A DNA stretch of 64,000 nucleotides. Origin: Paenibacillus nuruki (GTDB lineage Bacteria; Bacillota; Bacilli; Paenibacillales; Paenibacillaceae). Of this stretch, positions 54,162-63,553 are shown piece after piece. Every line of letters starts with the position of its first letter. Position 1 is the first letter of the stretch. Position numbers and translations under genes: made by a program. Under the pieces are notes generated by a model. That model did not search any database and was not told where the DNA came from. It was given only the letters and a program-made list of their open reading frames with translations. The stretch is from assembly GCF_001721045.1 (NCBI RefSeq), contig NZ_MDER01000029.1, forward strand, positions 1 through 64,000, written 5' to 3'.

Positions 54162-54920
54162 ATGCGAACTTATTTTCCACAACAATTTGAGAAAGTTTCT
54201 CCTAAAAAAGTTAGTGATTTTATTTTCGACCAATTAGAAGAATCGATTATTTTAAAAGAATTACTACCTGAAGAACAACTTCCCAATGAACGAGATATGG
54301 CGGTTATGTTCAATGCTAGCCGATTAGCGGTACGTGAGGCTCTTTCTCGATTAGAAGAAGAAGGATTGATTGAAAAGCGTGTCGGGGCTAAAGGAGGAAC
54401 CTTTGTTTTACCTTTAACGCTCAATTCTCATCATCGTCACCGTGAACAGATTGCGAGTAATTGGGAGTCATGGAGCAAAGTATTTGAATACCGTCTGATT
54501 ATTGAACCAGAAGCTGCTTTTCTAGCTGCACAGCATATTCAAGCCGAACAGTTACATCAACTACAGCAGTATCTAGAGATGAGTATTGAACAAGATTGTT
54601 CACGCGAGTTATTTCGTGCGCTGGATGTGAAGTTTCACCTGATGATTGCCAAAGCATCTGATAATGCTTATTTTGAAAAAGCAGTACGAGAGATTCGTAC
54701 CAAGATCAATCCTGCACTTGATCTTATGCCTTATAGTCAAGAAGTACGGGTACGCAATTCAGATAGCCATTTTGAATTGTTAGATGTACTGCGTGCACAT
54801 GATGGGGAACGCTCTCGAATATTGATGCGTCAACATATTGAACAGTCTGCCTCTTCGATCTATCATCGAGTATTTGATCATGATATCCGAACTCAAGAAA
54901 AGGAGAGTGAATCCTTATGA
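54162..54920 (+). CDS. FadR-type GntR regulator (FCD domain)
   Basis: The protein has 252 residues. The GntR winged helix is LPEEQLPNERDMAVMFNASRLAVREALSRLEEEGLIEKRVGAKGGTFV (about 35-85), and an all-helical FCD ligand domain with metal-type His residues follows (FEYRLIIEPEAAFLAA, KFHLMIAKASDN, HFELLDVLRAHD). It overlaps the next gene by four bases (ATGA), so it heads and probably controls the peptide-scavenging operon. Confidence 0.92.
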   Translation: MRTYFPQQFEKVSPKKVSDFIFDQLEESIILKELLPEEQLPNERDMAVMFNASRLAVREALSRLEEEGLIEKRVGAKGGTFVLPLTLNSHHRHREQIASNWESWSKVFEYRLIIEPEAAFLAAQHIQAEQLHQLQQYLEMSIEQDCSRELFRALDVKFHLMIAKASDNAYFEKAVREIRTKINPALDLMPYSQEVRVRNSDSHFELLDVLRAHDGERSRILMRQHIEQSASSIYHRVFDHDIRTQEKESESL

Positions 54921-56149
54921 ATCATTCTGATCCGCAAGGGATACAAGTGAGACTGTCGCAGTTATTACCTGCTGCGCAGTCTATGCAAGAAAAATTAACT
55001 ACATGGCGACGTGATCTACATAGACATCCTGAGATTGGCTATGAGGAAGTTCGAACTTCAGCGATTGTAGCAGAGCATTTACAAAGTCTAGGGCTTGAAG
55101 TGCAGACGGGTATAGGCAAAACAGGTGTTGTCGGACTGTTGCGTGGTATAGAACCCGGACCAACAATTGCACTTCGAGCAGATATGGATGCTTTACCGAT
55201 ACAAGATGCCAAAGATACGAGCTATGCTTCGCAAACCGCCGGTAAAGCTCATCTGTGCGGTCATGATGCACATACAACCATGTTAATGGGTGCAGCTCAA
55301 TTACTAAGTAGTCTGGGTATACCCGCATCGGGTAATATCAAATTCGTTTTTCAACCGGCGGAAGAAGGGCTAGCCGGAGCCGATACCATGATCAAAGATG
55401 GGGTACTGGAGCATCCTCATGTGGATGCAATGACAGGCTTACATGTTTATCCGAGTTTGCAGATCGGTGAAGTATCTGTTTGTAAAGGAGTCGCTTTTGC
55501 TTCAGCTGACTTTTTCACACTTCGTATTATTGGTAAAGGAGGACATGGAGCACGTCCGCATGAAGGTATTGATGCGATAGCCGTATCAGCGCAAGTCATT
55601 TCTGCCCTGCAACATGTTACCAGTCGAATGATCGATCCATTAGAAACAGCTGTTGTCAGTATCGGACAGATTCGAGGAGGAACAATGGCAGCTTCGATTG
55701 CTTCTGAAGTTGAAATGGTAGGCACAGTACGCACATTATCTGCGGATATCCGTCAGCAAATGCCTACGAAGATTAAGCAGGTTATTGAAGGGATTGTAGG
55801 TTCCTTTGGAGCTGATTACGAACTCGATTACCACATGAATTATCCTGTCGTCAAAAATGATAATCAAATGGTTGATTTTTTGACTGCTACTTGCGATCTG
55901 ATGGCAGAAGGGCCGGAGTGGCAATATACTCGACCTTCTACAGGTGGCGAAGACTTTGCTTTTTATGCTGAACAAGTACCTGCTGTGTTTTTCCGTTTAG
56001 GGACAAGTAATGGACAACCTGAGACTTCATATCCATTGCATCATCCCATGTTCGATCTTGATGAATCTGCACTTCCTTATGGTGTAGCGATGTTGTCTGC
56101 TATGGCATTACATTATTTGGATCAACCGATCCGTCACACGCATCAATAA
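54917..56149 (+). CDS. M20-family amidohydrolase (hippurate/N-acyl amino acid hydrolase type)
   Basis: The protein has 410 residues. Dinuclear metal ligands are visible as C114-x-H116-x-x-H119 in HLCGHDAHT and E149/E150 in QPAEEG, with the dimerisation domain block GKGGHGARPHEGIDAI and the late STGGEDFAFYAEQVP. It hydrolyses N-acyl amino acids or related amides in the cytosol. It is the second gene of the operon, directly before the peptide-type transporter. Confidence 0.92.
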   Translation: MNHSDPQGIQVRLSQLLPAAQSMQEKLTTWRRDLHRHPEIGYEEVRTSAIVAEHLQSLGLEVQTGIGKTGVVGLLRGIEPGPTIALRADMDALPIQDAKDTSYASQTAGKAHLCGHDAHTTMLMGAAQLLSSLGIPASGNIKFVFQPAEEGLAGADTMIKDGVLEHPHVDAMTGLHVYPSLQIGEVSVCKGVAFASADFFTLRIIGKGGHGARPHEGIDAIAVSAQVISALQHVTSRMIDPLETAVVSIGQIRGGTMAASIASEVEMVGTVRTLSADIRQQMPTKIKQVIEGIVGSFGADYELDYHMNYPVVKNDNQMVDFLTATCDLMAEGPEWQYTRPSTGGEDFAFYAEQVPAVFFRLGTSNGQPETSYPLHHPMFDLDESALPYGVAMLSAMALHYLDQPIRHTHQ

Positions 56150-56183
56150 AAAAAGTACGATTTAAAAGGGTGGAGTGGAGAAA

Positions 56184-57719
56184 ATGAAAACAAAATCATG
56201 GATAACCAGTGGATTATTATTGTTAGTGGTCGCGATTGTATTAGCAGGGTGTGGTAGTAGCAAAGAATCATCTACAGATTCAGCTACGAATAGCAAAACA
56301 TTAACGATCGGGAATGCGACTGATATTGAAAGCTTTGATCCACATAACAATAACAATACCTCTAGTGAAGCTGTACTGGTCAACATGTTCGATTATTTAG
56401 TCAAAAATGATAATGAACAAAAGAAAGTGCCTGTGCTGGCTACTTCATGGGAACAAGTAAACGATACAACATGGAGATTCAAGCTACGTGAAGGCGTTAC
56501 TTTCCATAATGGTGATCCGTTCACAGCCGCAGATGTGAAATACACGATTGATCGTGTAGCCAAAGATAGTGCGCTCAAACAAAACTCGTATTTCAAATCT
56601 ATTAAAGAAGTAAAAGTAGTCGATGATTACACCATTGATATGATCACAGATGGTCCTGATCCACTATTATTAAATCGTTTGTCCAAAATGGGAGCAGGCA
56701 TTCTACCTTCAAAATATATCAAAGAAAAAGGAATCGATGCTTTTCTTAAAAGTCCAGTCGGGACAGGTCCTTACAAGTTCAGCAAATGGACAAAAGATGA
56801 CCGTGTAGAATTGGTCAAAAATGATAAGTATTTTGGAGAAGCACCTAAATGGGATACGGTTGTGTTCCGCTCAATCCCTGAAGCTTCTACCCGTGTATCT
56901 GAATTGTTAGCAGGAGGCATTGATATTGCTTCAGGTATTCCTTCTACCGATGTAGAACGTATTCAGAGCGAAGAAGGCAAACAAATCGTTAAAGCTCCAA
57001 TCCAACGTGTACTTCAATTAATTTTGCGTGAAACAGAGGGTACAGTCACAGCTGATCCGAAAGTACGTGAAGCGATTGACTTTGCGATTGATAAGCAAGG
57101 GATTGTAGACAGTATTGCAGGTGGAGCAGGGATTGTGACTCGTACATCTGTTACACCGGGTAACTTTGGAGCTGATCCTTCGCTATACAAACAGACATTA
57201 TACGATCCAGCCAAAGCGAAGCAATTATTACAAGAATCCGGTCATGCAGGAGCAGAATTGAATATGACGGTCTCTTCTCAATACAAAGAATATGCTGAAG
57301 TGGTAGCGGCTATGCTGAATGAAGCAGGATTTAAAGCAAATCTGGAAGTGCTAGAACCAAGTGCTTTTAGTGAACGATACAGTTCCAAATCATTCAAAGA
57401 AATTTTTATGATCGGCATAGGTAATTCATTATTTGACGCATCCAATAACTATAATCGTTATCTCAAAACAGAAGCAGCAGGGGAAACGGATTATAACAAT
57501 CCTAAAGTTGAAAAGTTATTACAAGATGCGCTTGTAAATATGGATCCAGCATCACGTGAAAAACAATATCAAGAGGTACAACAGATTTTGGCAGAAGATC
57601 GCCCAGCAGTGTATTTGTTCCAAATGGAAGGAATTTATGGAGCAGATAACCGTGTGAAATTTACGCCAAGAAGTGATGAAATGTTCTATGCAGATGATAT
57701 TACATCTGTGAATGGATAA
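56184..57719 (+). CDS. Peptide/N-acyl amino acid ABC transporter binding lipoprotein (SBP family 5)
   Basis: The protein has 511 residues and a lipobox LAGC near residue 22. It is a DppA/OppA-like fold with LREGVTFHNGDPFTAADVKYTIDRV (family signature) and SPVGTGPYKFSKWTKDDRVELVKNDKYF. The ATG at 56184 fits GGTGGAG; the GTG at 56175 lies inside that site. It delivers substrate to the two downstream permeases. A hairpin after the gene probably raises its level relative to the permeases. Confidence 0.92.
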   Translation: MKTKSWITSGLLLLVVAIVLAGCGSSKESSTDSATNSKTLTIGNATDIESFDPHNNNNTSSEAVLVNMFDYLVKNDNEQKKVPVLATSWEQVNDTTWRFKLREGVTFHNGDPFTAADVKYTIDRVAKDSALKQNSYFKSIKEVKVVDDYTIDMITDGPDPLLLNRLSKMGAGILPSKYIKEKGIDAFLKSPVGTGPYKFSKWTKDDRVELVKNDKYFGEAPKWDTVVFRSIPEASTRVSELLAGGIDIASGIPSTDVERIQSEEGKQIVKAPIQRVLQLILRETEGTVTADPKVREAIDFAIDKQGIVDSIAGGAGIVTRTSVTPGNFGADPSLYKQTLYDPAKAKQLLQESGHAGAELNMTVSSQYKEYAEVVAAMLNEAGFKANLEVLEPSAFSERYSSKSFKEIFMIGIGNSLFDASNNYNRYLKTEAAGETDYNNPKVEKLLQDALVNMDPASREKQYQEVQQILAEDRPAVYLFQMEGIYGADNRVKFTPRSDEMFYADDITSVNG

Positions 57720-57726
57720 ACAAATT

Positions 57727-57761
57727 AAAGCAGGGATAGCCATATGTCTTCCCTGCTTTTT
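57727..57761 (+). terminator. Attenuating terminator between binding protein and permeases
   Basis: AAAGCAGGG pairs with CCCTGCTTT around a 15-base loop, followed by TTTGTT. It lies inside the transporter operon. Confidence 0.8.
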
Positions 57762-57813
57762 GTTATAAAAATCGGCAAAAGTTCAGTATATACGAGGTAC
57801 GGAGGTGATTGGA

Positions 57814-58731
57814 TTGAAAGGCTATATTATAAAGTCACTGCTTCAGGTGATTCCGGTATTGCTACTGGTATCGTTAATTGTATTTATTTTAGTGCGGGTG
57901 ACCGGTGATCCTGTAGCGTTAATGTTACCTGAAACGGCTACAGCAGAAGATCGCGCTGTGCTTACAGAGGCACTCGGATTGGATCAACCACTGTATAAGC
58001 AATACATCACATTTCTAGGAAGCGCATTGCAAGGAGATTTTGGAACTTCTTTTCGTTATGGAGAATCTGCTTTACCACTGGTTTTAGAACGATTACCCGC
58101 TAGCTTTGAATTAGCAGTAGCAGCAATGATTTTTGCGATTATTATGGCGATTCCACTCGGTATTTTGTCTGCGGTCAAGCGTAATACATTTACCGACTTA
58201 TTGATATCAGGTATTTCTGTGATTGGCAAAGCAATGCCTAACTTTTGGATGGGAATTATGCTGATTTTATTCTTTTCAGTAATGTTAGGTGCTTTACCTG
58301 TCTCCGGTAGAGGAGGAATAGAGCATTTGTTATTGCCTGCTTTTACCCTGGGGATTGGAATTGGTGCACAGATGACTCGCTTGGTGCGTTCCAGTATGCT
58401 TGAAATTCTGAATCAGGATTATATTTTGACTGCGAAGAGTAAAGGGTTACGTCCATTTATTATTATTATGAAGCATGCTTTTCGTAATGGCTTAATTCCT
58501 GTTGTCACGATTGTAGGATTGCAATTTACCAGTCTGATCGGTGGCACATTGATTACTGAAACCGTATTTGCTTGGCCAGGACTAGGGCAATTGTTAGTAA
58601 CAGCAGTAAACACACATGATATGGCGATTGTACAGGCTTCTGTATTTGTGATCGCATTGATTGTCATTATAGGGAATCTATTGACTGATATTTCGTATCG
58701 CCTGCTTGATCCTCGTATTAGATACAGTTGA
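57814..58731 (+). CDS. DppB-type ABC transporter permease
   Basis: The protein has 305 residues with six membrane helices. DppB features are VRVTGDPVALMLPETATAEDRAVLTEALGLDQPLYKQY near the N-terminus and the EAA loop YILTAKSKGLRPFIIIMKHAFRNGLIPVVT. The TTG at 57814 follows GGAGG at eight bases; the GTG at 57805 is inside the site. Confidence 0.92.
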   Translation: MKGYIIKSLLQVIPVLLLVSLIVFILVRVTGDPVALMLPETATAEDRAVLTEALGLDQPLYKQYITFLGSALQGDFGTSFRYGESALPLVLERLPASFELAVAAMIFAIIMAIPLGILSAVKRNTFTDLLISGISVIGKAMPNFWMGIMLILFFSVMLGALPVSGRGGIEHLLLPAFTLGIGIGAQMTRLVRSSMLEILNQDYILTAKSKGLRPFIIIMKHAFRNGLIPVVTIVGLQFTSLIGGTLITETVFAWPGLGQLLVTAVNTHDMAIVQASVFVIALIVIIGNLLTDISYRLLDPRIRYS

Positions 58732-58765
58732 TCAGGAACCAATCGGCAGAAAGGATGGGGTAGAC

Positions 58766-59629
58766 ATGCCTGATCAAGGAATGATCCGTCAGTTATTAAA
58801 AAGTAAAACTGGCACATTAGGGTTGCTGATTATTGTAGCAGTTATATTATGTGCTTTATTTGCACCGTGGTTAGCGAGTCATGATCCAGCTTCGGTTGCT
58901 CCGTTAAAAAGACTCAAGCCACCGGTATGGTTAGATGGAGGCGAGTCGACTTACTGGTTGGGCACAGATAATCTAGGTCGCGATATCTGGAGCCGAATTG
59001 TATATGGAGCTCGGGTATCCTTAATTGTTGGTGTAGGAGCAGTATTGGTGTCCGGCATGATCGGAGCTGTACTGGGATTATTATCTGGATATTATGGGAA
59101 ATGGATTAATGCCATTATTATGCGGGTTGCAGATTCTTTTCTAGCGATTCCTTCGATATTATTAGCATTGGTTGTATTAGCTGTAACTCAGCCGGGATTG
59201 ATCACTTTGATTATCGTGATTGGATTAACCAACTGGGTATCGTATGCAAGAGTCATTCGTAGTGAAGTATTAAGTCTTAAAGAACGTGATTTTGTCAAAG
59301 CGGCACAATCGGCAGGCGCAGGGCAAGGTCGCTTAATTTTCCATCATATTTTACCAAATGTGATGTCATCTTTGATCGTTATTTCCAGTATGAATGTAGC
59401 GACAACGATTCTAATGGAAGCATCGCTAAGCTTTCTCGGATTAGGGATTAAGCCGCCAGATGTATCATGGGGCGGGATGCTGAGTGATGGTAGGCAGTAT
59501 ATTGCAACCAGTTGGTGGGTCGCTACTTTTCCAGGATTGGCGATTACATTTACAGTATTGGGAGTTATCTTTCTTGGAGATTGGTTACGGGATAAATTAG
59601 ATCCTCGAATTACAAATGATCAATCGTAA
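58766..59629 (+). CDS. DppC-type ABC transporter permease
   Basis: The protein has 287 residues with six membrane helices. The N-terminal KSKTGTLGLLIIVAVILCALFAPWLASHDP and the periplasmic WLGTDNLGRDIWSRIVYGARVSL block are diagnostic for DppC. The EAA loop is FVKAAQSAGAGQGRLIFHHILPNVMSSL. The ATG at 58766 follows AAAGGATGGGG. No DppD or DppF ATPase gene follows; the next gene is a peptidase. Confidence 0.92.
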   Translation: MPDQGMIRQLLKSKTGTLGLLIIVAVILCALFAPWLASHDPASVAPLKRLKPPVWLDGGESTYWLGTDNLGRDIWSRIVYGARVSLIVGVGAVLVSGMIGAVLGLLSGYYGKWINAIIMRVADSFLAIPSILLALVVLAVTQPGLITLIIVIGLTNWVSYARVIRSEVLSLKERDFVKAAQSAGAGQGRLIFHHILPNVMSSLIVISSMNVATTILMEASLSFLGLGIKPPDVSWGGMLSDGRQYIATSWWVATFPGLAITFTVLGVIFLGDWLRDKLDPRITNDQS

Positions 59630-59714
59630 AGACCCTTGCCAATATCAATATAACGATCCCTATAACAATTATGAAATATAGATAAGAACGTGATAAGTGA
59701 AGGAGACTATGGTG

Positions 59715-61730
59715 ATGAGTAAAAAGGCGATACAACCAGAAGATTTGTACGATTATCAATGGGTAAGCGATCCTTCTATTCATCCAGATGGATCTATAGC
59801 TTATATGCATAAAATCATTGATCGTGAACATAATCAGTACAAAACGCATATTTATTATATTTCAGCAGACCGTAAACACACCAAAAGGATCACTGATGGC
59901 GATTATGATACAGCACCTAGCTGGTCACCTGATGGACGATATCTAGCTTTTATTCGTAAAACCGATAAAAAACCTCAATTGTGGATACTGGATTATACTT
60001 CTGGATCTATGACTCCATATAGTAAGCTGGAACGTGGTATTGGATTCTTCCGTTGGTCACCAGATGGACGTTCTATAATTATGACTAGCCGAGTACTAGG
60101 TGAATATGAAAAGCAAGCTCATTTACCTGATCGTGGACATATTGTAGAGCGAACGACGCCCAAAGCAGAAGGTTCTGGATTATGGAATGGAACGTACCAA
60201 CATTTATTTTTATTAGAATTACAACATCGTCAAATAAAGCAATTAACAAGCGGTGAATTTGATGCTTCTTATCCTGTCTGGTCACCAGATGGAACCGAAA
60301 TTAGTTACCTTGCTCAAAAAAAACCTTCTATTATATATAGCGATATGGATATAGTTTTTTATAATGATTTGTATACTTTAAATATGGCTTCTGAGCAGAC
60401 CGAATTACAAACCAGACATGACCTTACTATCAGTCAATTTGCGTATGCACCGGATGGACAGTCATGGACATGTATTGCTAATAATCGAGAATATGGAAGT
60501 GGAACTCAGAATCAAGTGTACCGTGTGGATCGTTCAACCGGGCAGATAGACTCGCTCACTCCACACTCTGATATTCAATTCGGTAATTTTATACTGAATG
60601 ATATGAAGTCAGCTGGGGCTATTCCAGGACCGATCTATGATATAAATGGACAATCTGTCTATGTACTAGGAACCTATCAAGGAAGTGTAGATATTTACCG
60701 AATCACTAATCAAGGAACATGTACTGCAATCACCACAGGTGGAAAAGATATTCATCAGCTGGTAGTTGCTCCACAAGGAGATCGATTTGTTGCATTGATA
60801 GCAGATGCTAATCATCCTTATGAATTGGTAGAATTACCAGTTGATCCAGTAGCTCATCATCTATCAAATGATCCCTATCGCTTAACACATACAGCAGATC
60901 TGTGGTTATCTCAACATGAAGTCTCTATTCCAGAATCATTTTGGTACACCCATGAAGACGGAATTAAGATTCAAGGATGGTTGATGAAACCTGTACAAGT
61001 TACAGACAATAGCGATAACATACCACTAATTTTACAGATTCATGGAGGGCCTCATGCTATGGTCTCTGATGTATATAGCCATGAGATGCAGACATTAGTA
61101 TCGCAAGGGTATGCAGTGTTAATACTTAATCCGCGTGGTAGCTTCGGATACGGTCAACATTTTGCACAAGCATGTCGTCAAGATTTCGGTGGTGGTGATT
61201 ATCGTGATCTTATCGAAGCTGTTAATCATGTATTACAGCATCATCCTGAATTAGATGAACAGCGATTAGGGATATGCGGTGGTAGTTATGGAGGATTGAT
61301 GGTCAATTGGATTATTGCGCATGATCATCGTTTTCGTGTGGCTGTCACACAGCGTTGTATTTCCAATTGGATATCCTTTTATGGAATTAGCGATATTGGT
61401 ATTTCGTATACAGAAGGGATAGTAGGTGGGAATCCATGGGAAGACTTTGATCGGTTATGGTCGCAATCTCCTCTTGCTCATGTACAGCATATCAATACAC
61501 CACTGCTTATTATTCATGGTGAACAAGATATGCGTTGCCCTATCGAACAGAGCGAACAACTGTATACCGCTCTAAAACGGCAAGGAAAACAAACCAAAAT
61601 GGTACGTTATCCTGATTCAAATCATACAGTGTTAAAAAGCGGAAAGCCTAGCTATCGTATCGATCTACTGAGCCATGTCAACGACTGGATGAAGCAACAT
61701 ATTCATTTCCCAATAGAGGTGAATCCATGA
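59715..61730 (+). CDS. S9-family (acylaminoacyl/prolyl oligopeptidase-type) peptidase
   Basis: The protein has 671 residues. Residues about 30-390 form a beta-propeller with repeated SWSPDGRYLAF-type blades (APSWSPDGR, FRWSPDGRS, PVWSPDGTE). The alpha/beta-hydrolase domain (about 415-671) holds S524 in GGSYGG, an Asp in GEQDMRCP and His in SNHTVL. It cleaves short or N-acylated peptides in the cytosol. The ATG at 59715 has proper spacing to AAGGAG; earlier in-frame starts are too close. It fits with the upstream importer and M20 enzyme as one catabolic unit. Confidence 0.9.
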   Translation: MSKKAIQPEDLYDYQWVSDPSIHPDGSIAYMHKIIDREHNQYKTHIYYISADRKHTKRITDGDYDTAPSWSPDGRYLAFIRKTDKKPQLWILDYTSGSMTPYSKLERGIGFFRWSPDGRSIIMTSRVLGEYEKQAHLPDRGHIVERTTPKAEGSGLWNGTYQHLFLLELQHRQIKQLTSGEFDASYPVWSPDGTEISYLAQKKPSIIYSDMDIVFYNDLYTLNMASEQTELQTRHDLTISQFAYAPDGQSWTCIANNREYGSGTQNQVYRVDRSTGQIDSLTPHSDIQFGNFILNDMKSAGAIPGPIYDINGQSVYVLGTYQGSVDIYRITNQGTCTAITTGGKDIHQLVVAPQGDRFVALIADANHPYELVELPVDPVAHHLSNDPYRLTHTADLWLSQHEVSIPESFWYTHEDGIKIQGWLMKPVQVTDNSDNIPLILQIHGGPHAMVSDVYSHEMQTLVSQGYAVLILNPRGSFGYGQHFAQACRQDFGGGDYRDLIEAVNHVLQHHPELDEQRLGICGGSYGGLMVNWIIAHDHRFRVAVTQRCISNWISFYGISDIGISYTEGIVGGNPWEDFDRLWSQSPLAHVQHINTPLLIIHGEQDMRCPIEQSEQLYTALKRQGKQTKMVRYPDSNHTVLKSGKPSYRIDLLSHVNDWMKQHIHFPIEVNP

Positions 61731-62194
61731 CAGAACCATTTCTGGAAAAAGTGAAGTTGTCATTACCAGTAGGTCTGTGGATTGAGAACTGTTTGAGCAG
61801 TGGAATACCTGCTGCTCAACTGCTCGATTTTATTCATCACAAAGACTTTGCAACCATTGTATCCAAAGTAGATGATCCTAATATGGATATGCTGGATCGC
61901 CTACATATCGCTACTGAAATGAACGATCCGTGGGAACGAGCGATGATTGAAGGATATCGCTTCAAATTTATTCATATTGGTGGAGTGAAACGATTACTCA
62001 AATTGCGCTTTCAATTACAAGAGCATAAAGATTATAGCCAACATGAAAATAGGTTGTCTGGATTGAGATTGACTTCAGATCAGAAGGATATGCTAGAGGA
62101 ACGAATAGGTATTCAATGGGAAATGGTAGCTGAACTGCAAACGGATTCATATTCTACAACTATACAAATACGTTTAAAAAACGAAAGCTGTTGA
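61727..62194 (+). CDS. Hypothetical protein, last gene of the peptide operon
   Basis: The protein has 155 residues, cytosolic. It overlaps the peptidase stop by four bases (ATGA), so it is translationally coupled to it. The sequence is helical with a charged middle (VDDPNMDMLDRLHIATEMNDPWERAMIEGYRFKFIHIGGVKRLLKLRF) and no known motif. Its coupling suggests a role in the same pathway, but no function can be named. Confidence 0.65.
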   Translation: MTEPFLEKVKLSLPVGLWIENCLSSGIPAAQLLDFIHHKDFATIVSKVDDPNMDMLDRLHIATEMNDPWERAMIEGYRFKFIHIGGVKRLLKLRFQLQEHKDYSQHENRLSGLRLTSDQKDMLEERIGIQWEMVAELQTDSYSTTIQIRLKNESC

Positions 62195-62210
62195 TTTTTG
62201 ACAGCTTTTT
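62184..62210 (+). terminator. Terminator of the peptide operon
   Basis: AAAGCTGT pairs with ACAGCTTT around a nine-base loop, overlapping the last stop codon region, followed by TTCTGTTTTTTT. Confidence 0.85.
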
Positions 62211-62369
62211 CTGTTTTTTTACATTTATCTAAGGCTTAAAAGTGGGCTTTATGTATAAAATGCAACCTATAGAACTTGCTTAATTCATCAATCTATGGGA
62301 AAATTTCACCAAGGTATACATTCTGGATATCACAATAAGCTGAATAATAAACAGCAGTTGTAAATACAT

Positions 62370-62404
62370 CTTACGATCTGTGCAGGCGAATTGATCCTCG
62401 TAAG
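62370..62404 (+). promoter_or_regulatory. Leader hairpin upstream of the cobalamin-binding gene
   Basis: CTTACGA pairs with TCGTAAG around a 21-base loop, 26 bases before the start codon. It does not match a cobalamin riboswitch that I can recognise, and its role is unknown. Confidence 0.35.
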
Positions 62405-62430
62405 GTCTTTATGACAGGGAGGTCACACGC

Positions 62431-63525
62431 ATGGCACTACAACAAGAAGGTACAGCAGGACAACAGTTAATCTCAGAAGCGAATCGATTTGCAGAAAAGG
62501 TCACACAGATGCAATATCGTCAGCAACCTGATTTGATACAACGATTCGGACCGAACGGCAGAATACGAACCAAACAAGATTCTTTATATACCCTTAGTTA
62601 TTTAGCTGAAAGTGTATTGATGAAGAGTCCAAGTTTGTTTATGAATTATATTTCATGGCTTAAAGTGCTTTTAAATGGATATCGAGTATCCGAACAAGAT
62701 TTATTAGTGAACTTGAATGCCATCAAAAAAGCGCTTCAAAAAAGTTTTGATCATCCCCATAAGTCCAATGTGATTGACTATTTGGATATGGGTATACAGC
62801 ATGTTCAAACAACTGAATTGCAATCATCGTATATTGTAGAAACCTCGTTATTAGGAAAAGAAGCTAAGCAATATTTAGATTGCTTACTACGTACAGAACG
62901 CAAAGAAGCCTACACGCTGATCGTACACCTTCTTGAAAACGATACTCCTATCAAAGACATATACATTCATATATTCCAGACTGTACAATATGAGATCGGT
63001 CGATTATGGCAGACTAGCCAAATCAATATTGCACAAGAACATTTCTGCACAGCTGCGACTCAAAGCATTATTTCACGTCTGTATCCTTATTGGATCAGTG
63101 CGGGACAAGAGCGATATCGCCTGGTTGCGGCTTGTGTAGGAGAAGAACAACATGAGATCGGAATTCGCATGTTGGCTGATTTTTTTGAAATGGAAGGCTG
63201 GGATACTTACTATCTAGGTGCTAATGTTCCAGATCACAGTCTTTTACAATCGATAGTGCAACATCAAGCGGATATTATCGCTATCTCTGCAACAATGACC
63301 TTTCACGTTCATTTAGTGCAAGACTTGATCGAAAAAATTCGCGCTGAAGAATCAACCAGACATGTCAAAATCATTGTCGGCGGATTGCCGTTTAATATTG
63401 ACAGGGAACTGTGGAAGCGAGTTGGGGCAGATGGTTTTGCACCTGATGCAAATAAAGCTGTTGAAGTAGCGACAAGCTTAGTAGCCCTGAACCAATCAGG
63501 CAGCCAGCCCTCGGTAAAAGGTTAA
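62431..63525 (+). CDS. Cobalamin-binding sensor protein with CarH-type Wx9EH motif
   Basis: The protein has 364 residues. About 1-130 are helical with no DNA-binding motif that I can see. About 135-222 match the B12-binding helical bundle, with W193, nine residues, then E203-H204 (Wx9EH), the signature of AdoCbl-binding CarH/LitR-type photoreceptors. About 228-350 are the B12-binding Rossmann domain: E239-Q-H241-E-I-G, where H241 is the likely cobalt ligand, SATMT (287-291), VGG (316-318) and GADGFAPDA. No methyltransferase or mutase partner is encoded. A histidine kinase gene starts 28 bases downstream. An AGGGAGG site precedes the ATG. The light-sensing role is inferred from the motif; sensing of cobalamin itself is an alternative. 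Confidence 0.88.
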   Translation: MALQQEGTAGQQLISEANRFAEKVTQMQYRQQPDLIQRFGPNGRIRTKQDSLYTLSYLAESVLMKSPSLFMNYISWLKVLLNGYRVSEQDLLVNLNAIKKALQKSFDHPHKSNVIDYLDMGIQHVQTTELQSSYIVETSLLGKEAKQYLDCLLRTERKEAYTLIVHLLENDTPIKDIYIHIFQTVQYEIGRLWQTSQINIAQEHFCTAATQSIISRLYPYWISAGQERYRLVAACVGEEQHEIGIRMLADFFEMEGWDTYYLGANVPDHSLLQSIVQHQADIIAISATMTFHVHLVQDLIEKIRAEESTRHVKIIVGGLPFNIDRELWKRVGADGFAPDANKAVEVATSLVALNQSGSQPSVKG

Positions 63526-63553
63526 ATAGCCTTTAGAAGGGAAGATGAACGCA

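Noticed and set aside
54170-54424. Antisense frame opposite the FCD regulator
   Set aside because: The plus-strand frame has a complete GntR/FCD protein; the antisense frame is a shadow.
62195-62430. Possible cobalamin or cyclic-di-GMP riboswitch upstream of the B12-binding gene
   Set aside because: I could not find the conserved cores of either class; only a seven-pair hairpin is present.
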